Of a DNA stretch of 64,000 nt, positions 33,122 through 40,849 are shown piece after piece. Position 1 is the stretch's first letter; each line of letters opens with the position of its first letter. This DNA comes from Bacillota bacterium. GTDB lineage: Bacteria; Bacillota; Clostridia; Christensenellales; Aristaeellaceae. The notes beneath the pieces are model-generated. The model was not told the DNA's origin and did not search any database. It was given only the letters and a program-made list of their open reading frames with translations. Position numbers and translations under genes: made by a program. The stretch spans positions 62,001-126,000 of the forward strand of contig JAEYOW010000010.1 in assembly GCA_023411375.1 (NCBI GenBank). The letters are read 5' to 3'.

Positions 33122-33128
33122 GTTATTC

Positions 33129-33157
33129 TTGACGAATTCTCATGCGGCGTTTATACT
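33129..33157 (+). promoter_or_regulatory. Promoter of the XRE regulator
   Basis: TTGACG (33129-33134), 17 bases, TATACT (33152-33157), 37 bases before the start codon. Confidence 0.78.
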
Positions 33158-33193
33158 GATTACATGAATGTTTAACCCGAAGGAGTGACAAGC

Positions 33194-33724
33194 ATGGCAT
33201 TTGCCGAGAGACTTTACTTTTTTCGCCTGATGCGCAATCTCACGCAAAAGGTTTTGGGGCTGACTGTGGGCTTTCCGGAGAAGAACGCCGACGTCCGCAT
33301 TGCACAATACGAATCTGGCGACCGTATGCCGAAACCTGACGTGGTGGACGCTGTTGCACAGGCGCTGGACGTATCCCCGAGAGCGTTGACCGTGCCTGAC
33401 ATTGATAGCTACACGGGGCTAATGCACACGCTTTTCACGCTTGAGGATGTGTATGGCCTGCGTGTCCGCAATGCCGATGGCAGAGCAAGCTTGCAGGTGG
33501 ATGTGCGCAAGAATCGCCATGCTGCCGAGCTGGACGAGCGTCTTTGTGCATGGATGGAACAGGCGGACAAGCTTGATCGTGGCGAAATCACGCAGGACGA
33601 GTACGACCGTTGGCGGTATCGCTATCCGGAGCTTGACGCCAGTCGAATCCATGTGCATATCCCAAGTGCTGCCTTGATGGACGACATCAATCAACCGCAC
33701 AAGCAGCGTGCTAAGAAAAAGTGA
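33194..33724 (+). CDS. XRE-family regulator of the IME
   Basis: 176 residues from ATG 33194 (GAAGGAG 8 bases upstream; the GTG at 33185 lies inside that signal). N-terminal HTH (LMRNLTQKVLGLTVGF, ARIAQYESG-like RIAQYESGDRMPKP, then VVDAVAQALDVSPRAL). The C-terminal part is acidic with no known domain (LCAWMEQADKLDRGEITQDEY). It is divergent from xis-int with operator-like repeats between, so it is the likely switch keeping excision off. A terminator follows at 33749. Confidence 0.85.
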   Translation: MAFAERLYFFRLMRNLTQKVLGLTVGFPEKNADVRIAQYESGDRMPKPDVVDAVAQALDVSPRALTVPDIDSYTGLMHTLFTLEDVYGLRVRNADGRASLQVDVRKNRHAAELDERLCAWMEQADKLDRGEITQDEYDRWRYRYPELDASRIHVHIPSAALMDDINQPHKQRAKKK

Positions 33725-33748
33725 ATCACCTCCGTTTCAAGGTATAGA

Positions 33749-33787
33749 AAAAGAGCTGGCCGATCGTTTTGATCAGTCAGCTCTTTT
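33749..33787 (+). terminator. Terminator of the XRE regulator gene
   Basis: AAAAGAGCTG / CAGCTCTTTT with extra inner pairing (GATC/GATC) and a TTTT end. Confidence 0.8.
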
Positions 33788-33807
33788 AGCTGGAATAATG
33801 CTAGTTG

Positions 33808-33825
33808 TTGCCATACGGTTGCCAT
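33808..33825 (+). repeat. Right-end arm-type integrase sites
   Basis: TTGCCAT at 33808-33814 and again at 33819-33825: the same motif and the same 11-base step as at the left end (18261, 18272). Confidence 0.65.
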
Positions 33826-33883
33826 GAGGGATTCAAGCATCCAAGAAACCCTTATATTTCAATGGGTTTGATGGCGCTGGGTC

Positions 33884-33895
33884 TTATTCCCACTC
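33884..33895. other. attR direct repeat within the guaA stop region
   Basis: TTATTCCCACTC; on the minus strand GAGTGGGAATAA, the codons Glu-Trp-Glu-stop of guaA. Integration leaves the gene end unchanged. Confidence 0.88.
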
Positions 33896-34864
33896 AATCG
33901 TCCCCGTAGGCTTGGGCGTCAAATCATACAACACCCGGTTCACTCCCGCTACCTCGCGGGTAATCCGTTCGGTAATCTTATGAAGCACAGGCCAGGGAAC
34001 CTCCTCCACAGTGGCGCTCATCGCGTCCACGGTATTCACGGCACGGATGATCACGGGCCACTCAAAGCTGCGTTTGCCATCCTTTACGCCGGTGGACCGG
34101 AAATCCGGCACCACGGTGAAGTACTGCCACACGGTCTTGTTAAGGCCCGCCAACTCGAACTCTTCGCGCAAAATCGCGTCGGACTCACGCACGGCCTCCA
34201 GCCGGTCGCGGGTAATGGCGCCTATGCAGCGCACGCCCAGCCCGGGGCCGGGGAATGGCTGGCGGTATACCATGTCGTCCGGCAGGCCAAGGGCCTTACC
34301 CACCACGCGCACCTCATCCTTAAACAGCAGCTTGATTGGCTCCACCAATTCAAAGCGCATATCCTCGGGCAGGCCGCCTACGTTGTGATGCGCCTTTACG
34401 CCGTGGCTCTCCAAAATATCGGGGTAAATGGTCCCCTGCGCCAAAAAGGCAATGCCCTCAAGCTTGCGTGCCTCTTCCTCAAACACGCGGATAAACTCCC
34501 CGCCAATAATCTTTCGCTTCTCCTCCGGATCGATCACATCCACAAGCCTGTCCAAAAAGCGGTCAACAGCGTCCACATATACCAGGTTCGCGCCAAGCTG
34601 ATTGCGAAACACCTCCACCACCTGCTGACTTTCTCCCTTGCGCATCAGCCCGTGGTTGACGTGTACGCAAACCAGCTTCGTTCCGATAGCCCTGATCAAA
34701 AGCGCGGCCACCACCGACGAATCCACGCCGCCGGAAAGCGCCAGCAGCACCTTTCTGTCGCCCACCTGGGCGCGAATCTGCTCTACCTGCCCGTCGATAA
34801 ACTGCTGCGCAAGGGCCCCGGTGGTAATCCGTTCCATGGTTTCAGGCCGTTTGTTGCTGTCCAT
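33884..34864 (-). CDS. guaA: GMP synthase, ATP-pyrophosphatase domain only
   Basis: 326 residues from ATG 34864. It contains the P-loop LALSGGVDSSVVAALL near 40 and the dimerisation domain ending in DLTPKPTGTIEWE, which convert XMP to GMP. The N-terminal glutamine amidotransferase domain (about 190 residues in usual bacterial GuaA) is missing, and the upstream frame does not code for it. This equals the archaeal-type GuaAb subunit, so a separate glutaminase subunit elsewhere, or free ammonia, is required. Key residues look intact. Its 3' end is the IME target. Confidence 0.9.
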   Translation of the reverse strand: MDSNKRPETMERITTGALAQQFIDGQVEQIRAQVGDRKVLLALSGGVDSSVVAALLIRAIGTKLVCVHVNHGLMRKGESQQVVEVFRNQLGANLVYVDAVDRFLDRLVDVIDPEEKRKIIGGEFIRVFEEEARKLEGIAFLAQGTIYPDILESHGVKAHHNVGGLPEDMRFELVEPIKLLFKDEVRVVGKALGLPDDMVYRQPFPGPGLGVRCIGAITRDRLEAVRESDAILREEFELAGLNKTVWQYFTVVPDFRSTGVKDGKRSFEWPVIIRAVNTVDAMSATVEEVPWPVLHKITERITREVAGVNRVLYDLTPKPTGTIEWE

Positions 34865-35153
34865 TGCCTCTCTCCCTCTCTGCGTATGGTCGGCAAAACC
34901 CGCGCGTCTTTTGCGCGTTCCGCGCTTTGCCGGCAGCAACAGTATAGCACGCAAGGCATTTTGCCGCAATCCTAACCGTGCAAAACCCTGAAAGCACGCG
35001 TGGACGAGGGCCGCAGCGGTTACGTCCCTTCCACAGGTTGGCTAAGCCCCTCCGCCATAACGGCAGTCTTATCTCCGCGTAAAAAGGTCTTTTTTTCTCT
35101 TATGCCGAATGTTTCCACATCCGCCTGACCGGCGCCCAAAGGAGGAAGGCCAA

Positions 35154-35792
35154 ATGTCCTTTATCCCCATCGACCCGACTGCATGGGAGCGCGTGGAGTA
35201 CTTCGAATACTTTCAAAGCACAACCCTCTATATGACCGCACAGGTGGATATCACTCTGCTGTATGAGCGGCTCAAGCGGCGCGGACTAAGGCTTTATCCC
35301 GCGCTGGTCTATCTGGCGGCGCGGGTTATCAATCAAAATCCGGATTTCCGCTATGGCCGCGATGAGCGTGGCCGTCTGGGCCAATGGGATGTGCTCCATC
35401 CCCTCTATACCGTGCCTAGAAAGGACCGCCCCGGGCTTTTTTCAATGAAGCAAACCGTTTATTCGGAGCATTTTTCCACATTTTATGAAGCTTTTGTCCG
35501 CGATTATGCCCTGGCCGAAACCTGCGGCAGACTTGTTTGCGACACCGGCGCGCCAAAAAACGTCTGCGGCGTGTCCATCGTGCCCGGCCTTCGCTTTACC
35601 GGCTTCAGCTTTGGCGGTGGCCCTAAGGAGGACTTTACGCCCTTTACGCTGTACGGTCAATTTGCGCGCGAGGATAACCGGCTTTTGCTGCCCGTCAGCG
35701 GGGAATTCTCCCATGCCGTCAACGACGGCTTGCATATTACCCGTTTTTTTGAGCAGCTTGAAGCAACGGCCAACCGGCTACTCCCGGAGTGA
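35154..35792 (+). CDS. Chloramphenicol acetyltransferase-like acyltransferase
   Basis: 212 residues from ATG 35154 (AAAGGAGGAAGG upstream). CAT fold: opening WERVEYFEYFQSTT, mid-region PALVYLAARVINQNPDFRYG, and the active-site block FSHAVNDGLHITRFFEQLE. The catalytic His of HxxxDG is kept, but the first His of the usual HHAVCDG is Ser and the Cys is Asn. So it belongs to the CAT-like family rather than to a proven resistance class, and the substrate cannot be called. It is a single gene between guaA and an aldo/keto reductase. Confidence 0.82.
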   Translation: MSFIPIDPTAWERVEYFEYFQSTTLYMTAQVDITLLYERLKRRGLRLYPALVYLAARVINQNPDFRYGRDERGRLGQWDVLHPLYTVPRKDRPGLFSMKQTVYSEHFSTFYEAFVRDYALAETCGRLVCDTGAPKNVCGVSIVPGLRFTGFSFGGGPKEDFTPFTLYGQFAREDNRLLLPVSGEFSHAVNDGLHITRFFEQLEATANRLLPE

Positions 35793-35899
35793 AAATCCGC
35801 CGGGTTTTCCCGAATTTCTTCTTGACTTGAAGCCTGCTTTAAGCTGTATGATGAACGCATTAAAACATCCCGGCCGACGGCCGTCAGGAGGAGGATTTA

Positions 35900-36862
35900 A
35901 TGGAATACACAACGCTTGGCAATTCCGGCATTCAGGTTTCCCGGCTCTGCGTCGGGTGCATGAGCTTTGGCGACCCCGCGAGTCAGATGCACGCATGGAC
36001 GCTCAACCCCGAGGAAAGCGGCGCGCTCATCCGGCACGCGCTGGATCTGGGCTTCAACTTCTTCGACACCGCAAACACCTACTCCGCCGGCACCAGCGAG
36101 GAATACCTCGGCCGCGCCCTCAAGGACGCCGTGCCTCGCGACAAGGTTGTCATCGCTACCAAGGTTTATTTCAACGAAGGCCGCCTGTCCAGGACCGCCA
36201 TCCTGCGCGAGATCGACGGGTCGCTCAGGCGACTACAAACCGATTATGTGGACCTTTACATCATTCACCGGTTTGATTACGACACCCCCATCGAGGAAAC
36301 CATGGAGGCGCTTCATAGCCTCGTTACGGCGGGCAAGGTGCGCGCGCTGGGCGCTTCGGCCATGTATGGCTATCAGTTTTATAACATGCAGCTCGCCGCC
36401 GAAAAAAACGGCTTTACTCCGTTTGTGTCGATGCAGAATCACTACAATTTGCTCTACCGCGAGGACGAACGCGAGCTTATCCCCATCTGTAAGCAGAGGA
36501 ACGTCGCGCTAACGCCCTACAGCCCGCTGGCCGCAGGCAGGCTTTCCCGCGCTGATTGGCACGCGGATACGCTTCGCAGTCACACGGACAAAACTGCCGT
36601 TTCCAAGTATGACTCCACCGAAGAAACCGACCACGCTATCGTGCTGCGCGTTCAGGAAATCGCGCAAAAGCATGCCGCCACTATGACCCAGGTCGCGCTC
36701 GCGTGGCAGTTTGCACGGGGCGTGGCCTCCCCCATCATCGGCGCGACCAAGGCCCGCTATTTCGACGACGCGGCGGGCGCGTTCGGTGTGAAGCTCTCCC
36801 CGGAGGACGTCGTCTACCTTGAGGAGCCTTACGTGCCTCACAGGATCGTCGGCGCGCTTTAA
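35900..36862 (+). CDS. Aldo/keto reductase
   Basis: 320 residues, TIM-barrel NADPH oxidoreductase. The tetrad Asp56 (FFDTANTYS), Tyr61, Lys88 (ATKVYF) and His123 (YIIHRFD) is complete. The cofactor region near 280 (SPIIGATKARYFDDA) is standard. It resembles the YajO/Gpr-like group that reduces aldehydes. GGAGGAGG precedes ATG. Own unit; a GC-rich hairpin (GCGGGAGG at 36879, CCTCCCGC at 36904) follows without a T-run. Confidence 0.93.
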   Translation: MEYTTLGNSGIQVSRLCVGCMSFGDPASQMHAWTLNPEESGALIRHALDLGFNFFDTANTYSAGTSEEYLGRALKDAVPRDKVVIATKVYFNEGRLSRTAILREIDGSLRRLQTDYVDLYIIHRFDYDTPIEETMEALHSLVTAGKVRALGASAMYGYQFYNMQLAAEKNGFTPFVSMQNHYNLLYREDERELIPICKQRNVALTPYSPLAAGRLSRADWHADTLRSHTDKTAVSKYDSTEETDHAIVLRVQEIAQKHAATMTQVALAWQFARGVASPIIGATKARYFDDAAGAFGVKLSPEDVVYLEEPYVPHRIVGAL

Positions 36863-36947
36863 GGACGCATGGAAAACAGCGGGAGGCGACTTTTTAAAAA
36901 GCCCCTCCCGCATCCCTCCGAAAAACGGACAGGTATCAAAGCAATTT

Positions 36948-37095
36948 TTATAACAGCGCGAAATGGCCGCTTTCGATCATCGATTTCATCCGACACAAGT
37001 AAAAAGGGTGCCCGGTGGGATCAAACATCACTTTCCAACATCCATACCGTTCCCGCCTCCAGAAAATGAATATTCCGCATGCTTCCGCGCCATAA
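36948..37095 (-). pseudogene. C-terminal remnant of a VOC (glyoxalase) family protein
   Basis: Minus strand, before TAA at 36948-36950, reads WKVMFDPTGHPFYLCRMKS then MIESGHFALL. The DPxGHPFxLC wording is the closing motif of VOC/glyoxalase-like proteins (metal Glu/His strand). Upstream the matching sequence changes frame (HAEYSFSGGGNGMDVG), and no start can be found, so it is a frameshifted fragment. It fills most of the 304-base gap after the reductase; the remainder shows nothing else. Confidence 0.55.
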
Positions 37096-37166
37096 TCCGG
37101 CTGCAGTCAAAGGCTCTGTTCCCTGAACGCGAAGCTTGAATGCACGGCTTAACAACGTCCTTCCCG

Positions 37167-37937
37167 TCACTCTTCGCTGTCCCTGATTCCTATTTTCCGC
37201 CGCAGAAACGTCGCGATCTTCTTTTCCCAGTGCTGGTTTTCCAAGTTTACCACCGGCGCCTCAACATAGCGCCTAGAGTTTGCCTCCAGCCACACGTCCA
37301 AAAGCCGTTCACCCACGTAGCCGAAAACCCGCCGATCCTTTGCGGAATAGCCGGAAATATCCAGAACGCTCTCCAACTCAAAAAGAATATCGAACAGCCA
37401 GGAGCAGTATTCGTCAAACTGCGCCTTTTTCATTATAAACATATTAAAACGGTGCCCGCTTCGCCTATTCATCACTGTTTCCCATGCCGGCAGGCATTCC
37501 GGATACTTTTTTGCGAGAATTTCCTTCGTTTTCTGCAAATCCTCCTCGTGGTGGGCATGGATATACTGCGTATAGTTCGTTTCAATCCAGTAACGCCGCT
37601 TTTTAGGCACGACGATCTCCGCGTGCGCTAAAAACCGGACCGCATCCTCCCCGGTTAAGATTCGCTCCCGCTTGCGGCCGCCAAACACCGCTCCACGCGC
37701 AAAATAGCGCCGGTAATGCGCAAGCCCGTACGCGTCTGCTTCCATATGCTTCCAAAGCCAATACAAGCAAGTCAGCTCGCAAAAGGTCGCGTTTTTTTCG
37801 CTGATGTTTTCGCCCGCGTCATCCCGCTGCCAGCCCAGCGGCGGCCTGCCCGCACTGCCTGCCTGTATGGGCAGGTACAGCCCGCCGCATGGCATCCAGT
37901 ACGCCTTATGGGCAGCTACGCCAATTATGATTCTCAC
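37167..37937 (-). CDS. DUF4422 glycosyltransferase
   Basis: 256 residues, capsular polysaccharide glycosyltransferase family DUF4422. Diagnostic segments: the N-terminal IIIGVAAHKAYWMP, the pair NISEKNATFCELTCLYWLWKH, GLAHYRRYF near 72, and GYVGERLLDVWLE near 218. These enzymes often transfer galactofuranose, and this gene overlaps UDP-galactopyranose mutase by ATGA, which makes galactofuranosyl donor UDP-Galf. It probably works on the cytoplasmic face of the membrane. Confidence 0.87.
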   Translation of the reverse strand: MRIIIGVAAHKAYWMPCGGLYLPIQAGSAGRPPLGWQRDDAGENISEKNATFCELTCLYWLWKHMEADAYGLAHYRRYFARGAVFGGRKRERILTGEDAVRFLAHAEIVVPKKRRYWIETNYTQYIHAHHEEDLQKTKEILAKKYPECLPAWETVMNRRSGHRFNMFIMKKAQFDEYCSWLFDILFELESVLDISGYSAKDRRVFGYVGERLLDVWLEANSRRYVEAPVVNLENQHWEKKIATFLRRKIGIRDSEE

Positions 37938-39034
37938 CTTTCCAGCTCCTTTTTCGCGGCCTCCAGCGCGGCCGCGACCACCTGATCCATGTTATAATAG
38001 CGGTATTCGCCAAGCCGCCCGCCAAAAATCATGTCCGGCTCGGCCTGCGCCAGCGCGCGGTATTTTTCATACAGCGCGTTGTTTGGCCCGTCATTGACGG
38101 GGTAGTACGGCTCGGCGCTTTCATCGCCGTTCAAGCTGTATTCGCGGGTGATCACCGTGGCCGGCTGGTTTCCAAACTCAAAATGCTTATGCTCAATAAT
38201 TCGCGTATACGGCGTTTCCACATCCGTATAGTTAATCACGGCGTTGCCCTGATAGTTGGGCATGTCAAGCGTTTCCGTCTCAAACCGGAGCGAACGGTAT
38301 TGCAACCGGCCCAGCCGGTGTCCAAAATACGCGTCCACCGCGCCAGTGTACACCACCCGGCGCGCCTGCCCGTCCAGTTCCGCGCGGCAAGACAGATAAT
38401 CAGTGTTAAGCCGCACCTCCGCGCCCTCCAGCAGCTTTTCCACCAGCGCGGTATACCCACCCTCCGGGATTCCTTGATACGGGTCGTTAAAATAGTTGTT
38501 GTCAAAGGTGAAGCGCACCGGCAGGCGCCGGATAATAAACGGAGGCAGCTCCGTGCATGGGCGACCCCACTGCTTTTGTGTGTACCCTTTAATAAGGGCC
38601 TCATAAATGTCCTTTCCCACCAGGCGGACCGCCTGCTCCTCCAGGTTTCGCGGCTCGCCGCCGCCCCCCTGCGCCTGCTGCGCGGCAATCCGCTCCTGCG
38701 CCTCGCGCGGAGTGGTCACGCCCCACATCTGGTAGAAGGTATTCATGTTGAACGGCAGGTTGAACAGCTTGCCACGGTAATTCGCAACAGGGCAGTTGGT
38801 ATAGCGGTTAAAGCTTGCGAAACGGTTCACATATTGCCATACCTCCGGCATGGCGGTATGGAAAATATGCGCGCCGTAGCGGTGCACGTTGATTCCCTCC
38901 ACGGGTTCGGTGTAGACGTTTCCGGCGATATGGCCGCGTTTTTCAACTACGAGGCAGGTTTTACCCGCCTGCGTCATCTCATGCGCAAAAACCGCGCCGT
39001 ACAGGCCCGCGCCCACAATCAGATAATCGTACAT
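37934..39034 (-). CDS. glf: UDP-galactopyranose mutase
   Basis: 366 residues, normal length. FAD-binding start YLIVGAGLYGAVFAHEM, GLF core PFNMNTFYQMWG, GYTQKQWGRPC (substrate loop region), RLPVRFTFDNNYFND and final GRLGEYRYYNMDQV. It contracts UDP-galactopyranose to UDP-galactofuranose for surface polysaccharide. It starts 31 bases downstream of the phosphoglycosyltransferase gene and overlaps the DUF4422 gene. Well conserved, no oddities. Confidence 0.96.
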   Translation of the reverse strand: MYDYLIVGAGLYGAVFAHEMTQAGKTCLVVEKRGHIAGNVYTEPVEGINVHRYGAHIFHTAMPEVWQYVNRFASFNRYTNCPVANYRGKLFNLPFNMNTFYQMWGVTTPREAQERIAAQQAQGGGGEPRNLEEQAVRLVGKDIYEALIKGYTQKQWGRPCTELPPFIIRRLPVRFTFDNNYFNDPYQGIPEGGYTALVEKLLEGAEVRLNTDYLSCRAELDGQARRVVYTGAVDAYFGHRLGRLQYRSLRFETETLDMPNYQGNAVINYTDVETPYTRIIEHKHFEFGNQPATVITREYSLNGDESAEPYYPVNDGPNNALYEKYRALAQAEPDMIFGGRLGEYRYYNMDQVVAAALEAAKKELER

Positions 39035-39065
39035 TTAACGCCTGTCCTTTCTTCTTTTGCTCCCG

Positions 39066-40505
39066 CTACATTTCCGCGTCGTGCTCTTTAGCGTTCTGCT
39101 TTTCAGCCTCGCGCACCTTTTCATGATTCATCCAGCCGCCCAGCAGCGTCATCAACAGGATGCGCATATCCAGCCCAACACTCCAGTTTTCAATATACCA
39201 GATATCATGCTCAATACGCCTGACGATGCTGGTATCGCCGCGGTAGCCGTTGACCTGCGCCCATCCCGTCATGCCGGGGCGCACCTGGTGTTTGACCATG
39301 TACAGGGGCACGCTTTCCTTAAAGCGCTCCACATAGAAGGGGATTTCCGGCCTGGGGCCTACCAGGCTCATATCGCCTATGAGCACATTAAAAAGCTGTG
39401 GAAGCTCGTCGATGCTGCACTTTCGCAAAAAGCTGCCAAAGCGCGTCTTTCGCGGGTCGTCGTCCGTCGTCCACGCCTTGTCCTGCGCATCGTTTAAGCG
39501 CATGCTGCGAAATTTATACATCGTAAACAGCCTTTTGTTGCGTCCCACGCGCTGCTGCCGGAAAAACACCGGACCGGGGCTGGAAAGCCTGGTGCCAATA
39601 GCGGCGGCAATCAGCAGCGGGCTTAACGCCACCAGCAGTAGGGCGCTTGCAAAAATATCGAACGCGCGCTTCACCACCGCGTAACCGAGGTTATCCAGCG
39701 GGTTGCTGCGCAGGTTGATCAGCTTCGACCTGCCGATAACCTCAATGGCGGGGTTGGAGGGGATGATATCGTTATAAAACGGGATGACGCTCACCTTGGT
39801 GCCGCATTTTTCACATATGCCGATGATTGCGCGGATATGGCGGGTTTCCTCCGGCTCCAACGCCACGATTACCTCGTCCACAGAGCCGTCCTGTAAATAG
39901 TCGTCCAGCCGGTCAAACGCGCCCATGTATCGGGCGTTGAGCTCCCCGTTTTCCGCGCTACCGAAATAGCCGTCCACGGTAAAGCCGAAATTGGGCACCC
40001 TCCGCACATCCTCAATATACTGCCGCGCCAGCCCGCCCGTGCCGGCCACGAGCACATGCTTCTGATTATAACCCTTCTGGCGCATCCGGTTGAGCACGTA
40101 ATGTAGCCCAACGCGCTTTACCGATACCGCGATGGAGCTTGCAAACAAAAATGTAAACAGCACGCCGCGGGAGAACTCCTCCAGGCGAAACAGATATAGT
40201 ATCGCGCCTACGCTAATGATACCCAGCGTATTCGCACCCCAGATAGCCGCGATTTCCTGGCGGATTCTGCGGATTCGCGAGGAATTGTACAGCTTGAAAA
40301 TGCCAAGCAGTATCACCATCACTACCGCGTAGATGCACGCGGCCGCCCCCGCGCCGTGGTTCAGGCCGCTCACGGCCGCCATATTTCCGCCGCTCTTGAC
40401 CACGTCCAGCCAGAACCACTGCGAAAACAGGTATGCGCATAGAATGATGATTCCGTCCGACAGCGCGTTTAACGCGTTTAAAAAACGTTGGTTGGATTTT
40501 ATCAT
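39066..40505 (-). CDS. Polyprenyl glycosylphosphotransferase (WcaJ/CpsE type)
   Basis: 479 residues from ATG 40505 (GGGGGG upstream); the frame extends to 40640 without support. Four to five N-terminal membrane segments, a CoA-binding-like domain (HVLVAGTGGLARQY), and the C-terminal catalytic PGT domain: FRQQRVGRNKRLFTMYKFRSM (split FRQQRVGRNK, MYKFRSM), DELPQLFNVLIGDMSLVGPR. It loads the first sugar phosphate on undecaprenyl phosphate, starting a polysaccharide repeat. First gene of the three-gene leftward operon. No polymerase, flippase or chain-length regulators are here, so the rest of the pathway is elsewhere. Confidence 0.92.
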   Translation of the reverse strand: MIKSNQRFLNALNALSDGIIILCAYLFSQWFWLDVVKSGGNMAAVSGLNHGAGAAACIYAVVMVILLGIFKLYNSSRIRRIRQEIAAIWGANTLGIISVGAILYLFRLEEFSRGVLFTFLFASSIAVSVKRVGLHYVLNRMRQKGYNQKHVLVAGTGGLARQYIEDVRRVPNFGFTVDGYFGSAENGELNARYMGAFDRLDDYLQDGSVDEVIVALEPEETRHIRAIIGICEKCGTKVSVIPFYNDIIPSNPAIEVIGRSKLINLRSNPLDNLGYAVVKRAFDIFASALLLVALSPLLIAAAIGTRLSSPGPVFFRQQRVGRNKRLFTMYKFRSMRLNDAQDKAWTTDDDPRKTRFGSFLRKCSIDELPQLFNVLIGDMSLVGPRPEIPFYVERFKESVPLYMVKHQVRPGMTGWAQVNGYRGDTSIVRRIEHDIWYIENWSVGLDMRILLMTLLGGWMNHEKVREAEKQNAKEHDAEM

Positions 40506-40849
40506 GCTTTGCCCCCCGCGTGTTGTCCGCCCTTCCCCTCCGGACGGCCCGAAGCGTTCCCAGTCGCGGAGGCGGCCGCGCGGTGTGCCGCGCCGTCCGC
40601 CGTTTGACGCTTTTCCCTTACGAACGCCAAATTTCCACATCTCTTAACGTCATCGGAATTATAGCACAAAAGGCGCGTGAAGTCCACCGCCACACCGTTT
40701 TTGAGACGCTGTGCCCGCGGTCCGCTTAAATCTGCGTCTGGTTTTTCCTCCTTTTTCTTTATATTTCCCCAAATTATGATTGAAAAAGATTCAGAACAGG
40801 ATTAGAATAGTCAACGTTGCGCAAAAAATCTCAGGGAGGCCGCTATTTC

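Larger units (their letters stand above)
18146..33895. mobile_element. Integrative and mobilizable element in the guaA 3' end
   Basis: About 15.75 kb between two copies of TTATTCCCACTC (18146-18157 and 33884-33895). The right copy is the last four codons of guaA (minus strand GAGTGGGAATAA), so the gene is intact and the left copy is the displaced target. Contents fit an IME: tyrosine integrase, excisionase, MobC-like protein, RepA-like ATPase, TnpV, MobV relaxase, oriT, XRE regulator, plus a type I restriction operon as cargo. There is no type IV secretion gene, so transfer needs a helper. The 3' end of guaA is an established target for genomic islands. Base composition is visibly AT-richer than the flanks, most so in the restriction module. 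Confidence 0.9.

Noticed and set aside
18146..33895. A self-transmissible ICE
   Set aside because: No VirB4, VirD4/TcpA or other secretion genes in the element; only mobilisation genes are present.
33884..34969. guaA truncated by IME insertion
   Set aside because: The 3' end is complete (ends TGTIEWE); the missing domain is N-terminal and upstream DNA is ordinary.
34970..35153. Riboswitch upstream of guaA or the CAT-like gene
   Set aside because: Some hairpins can be drawn, but no purine-riboswitch core or other known aptamer sequence could be recognised.
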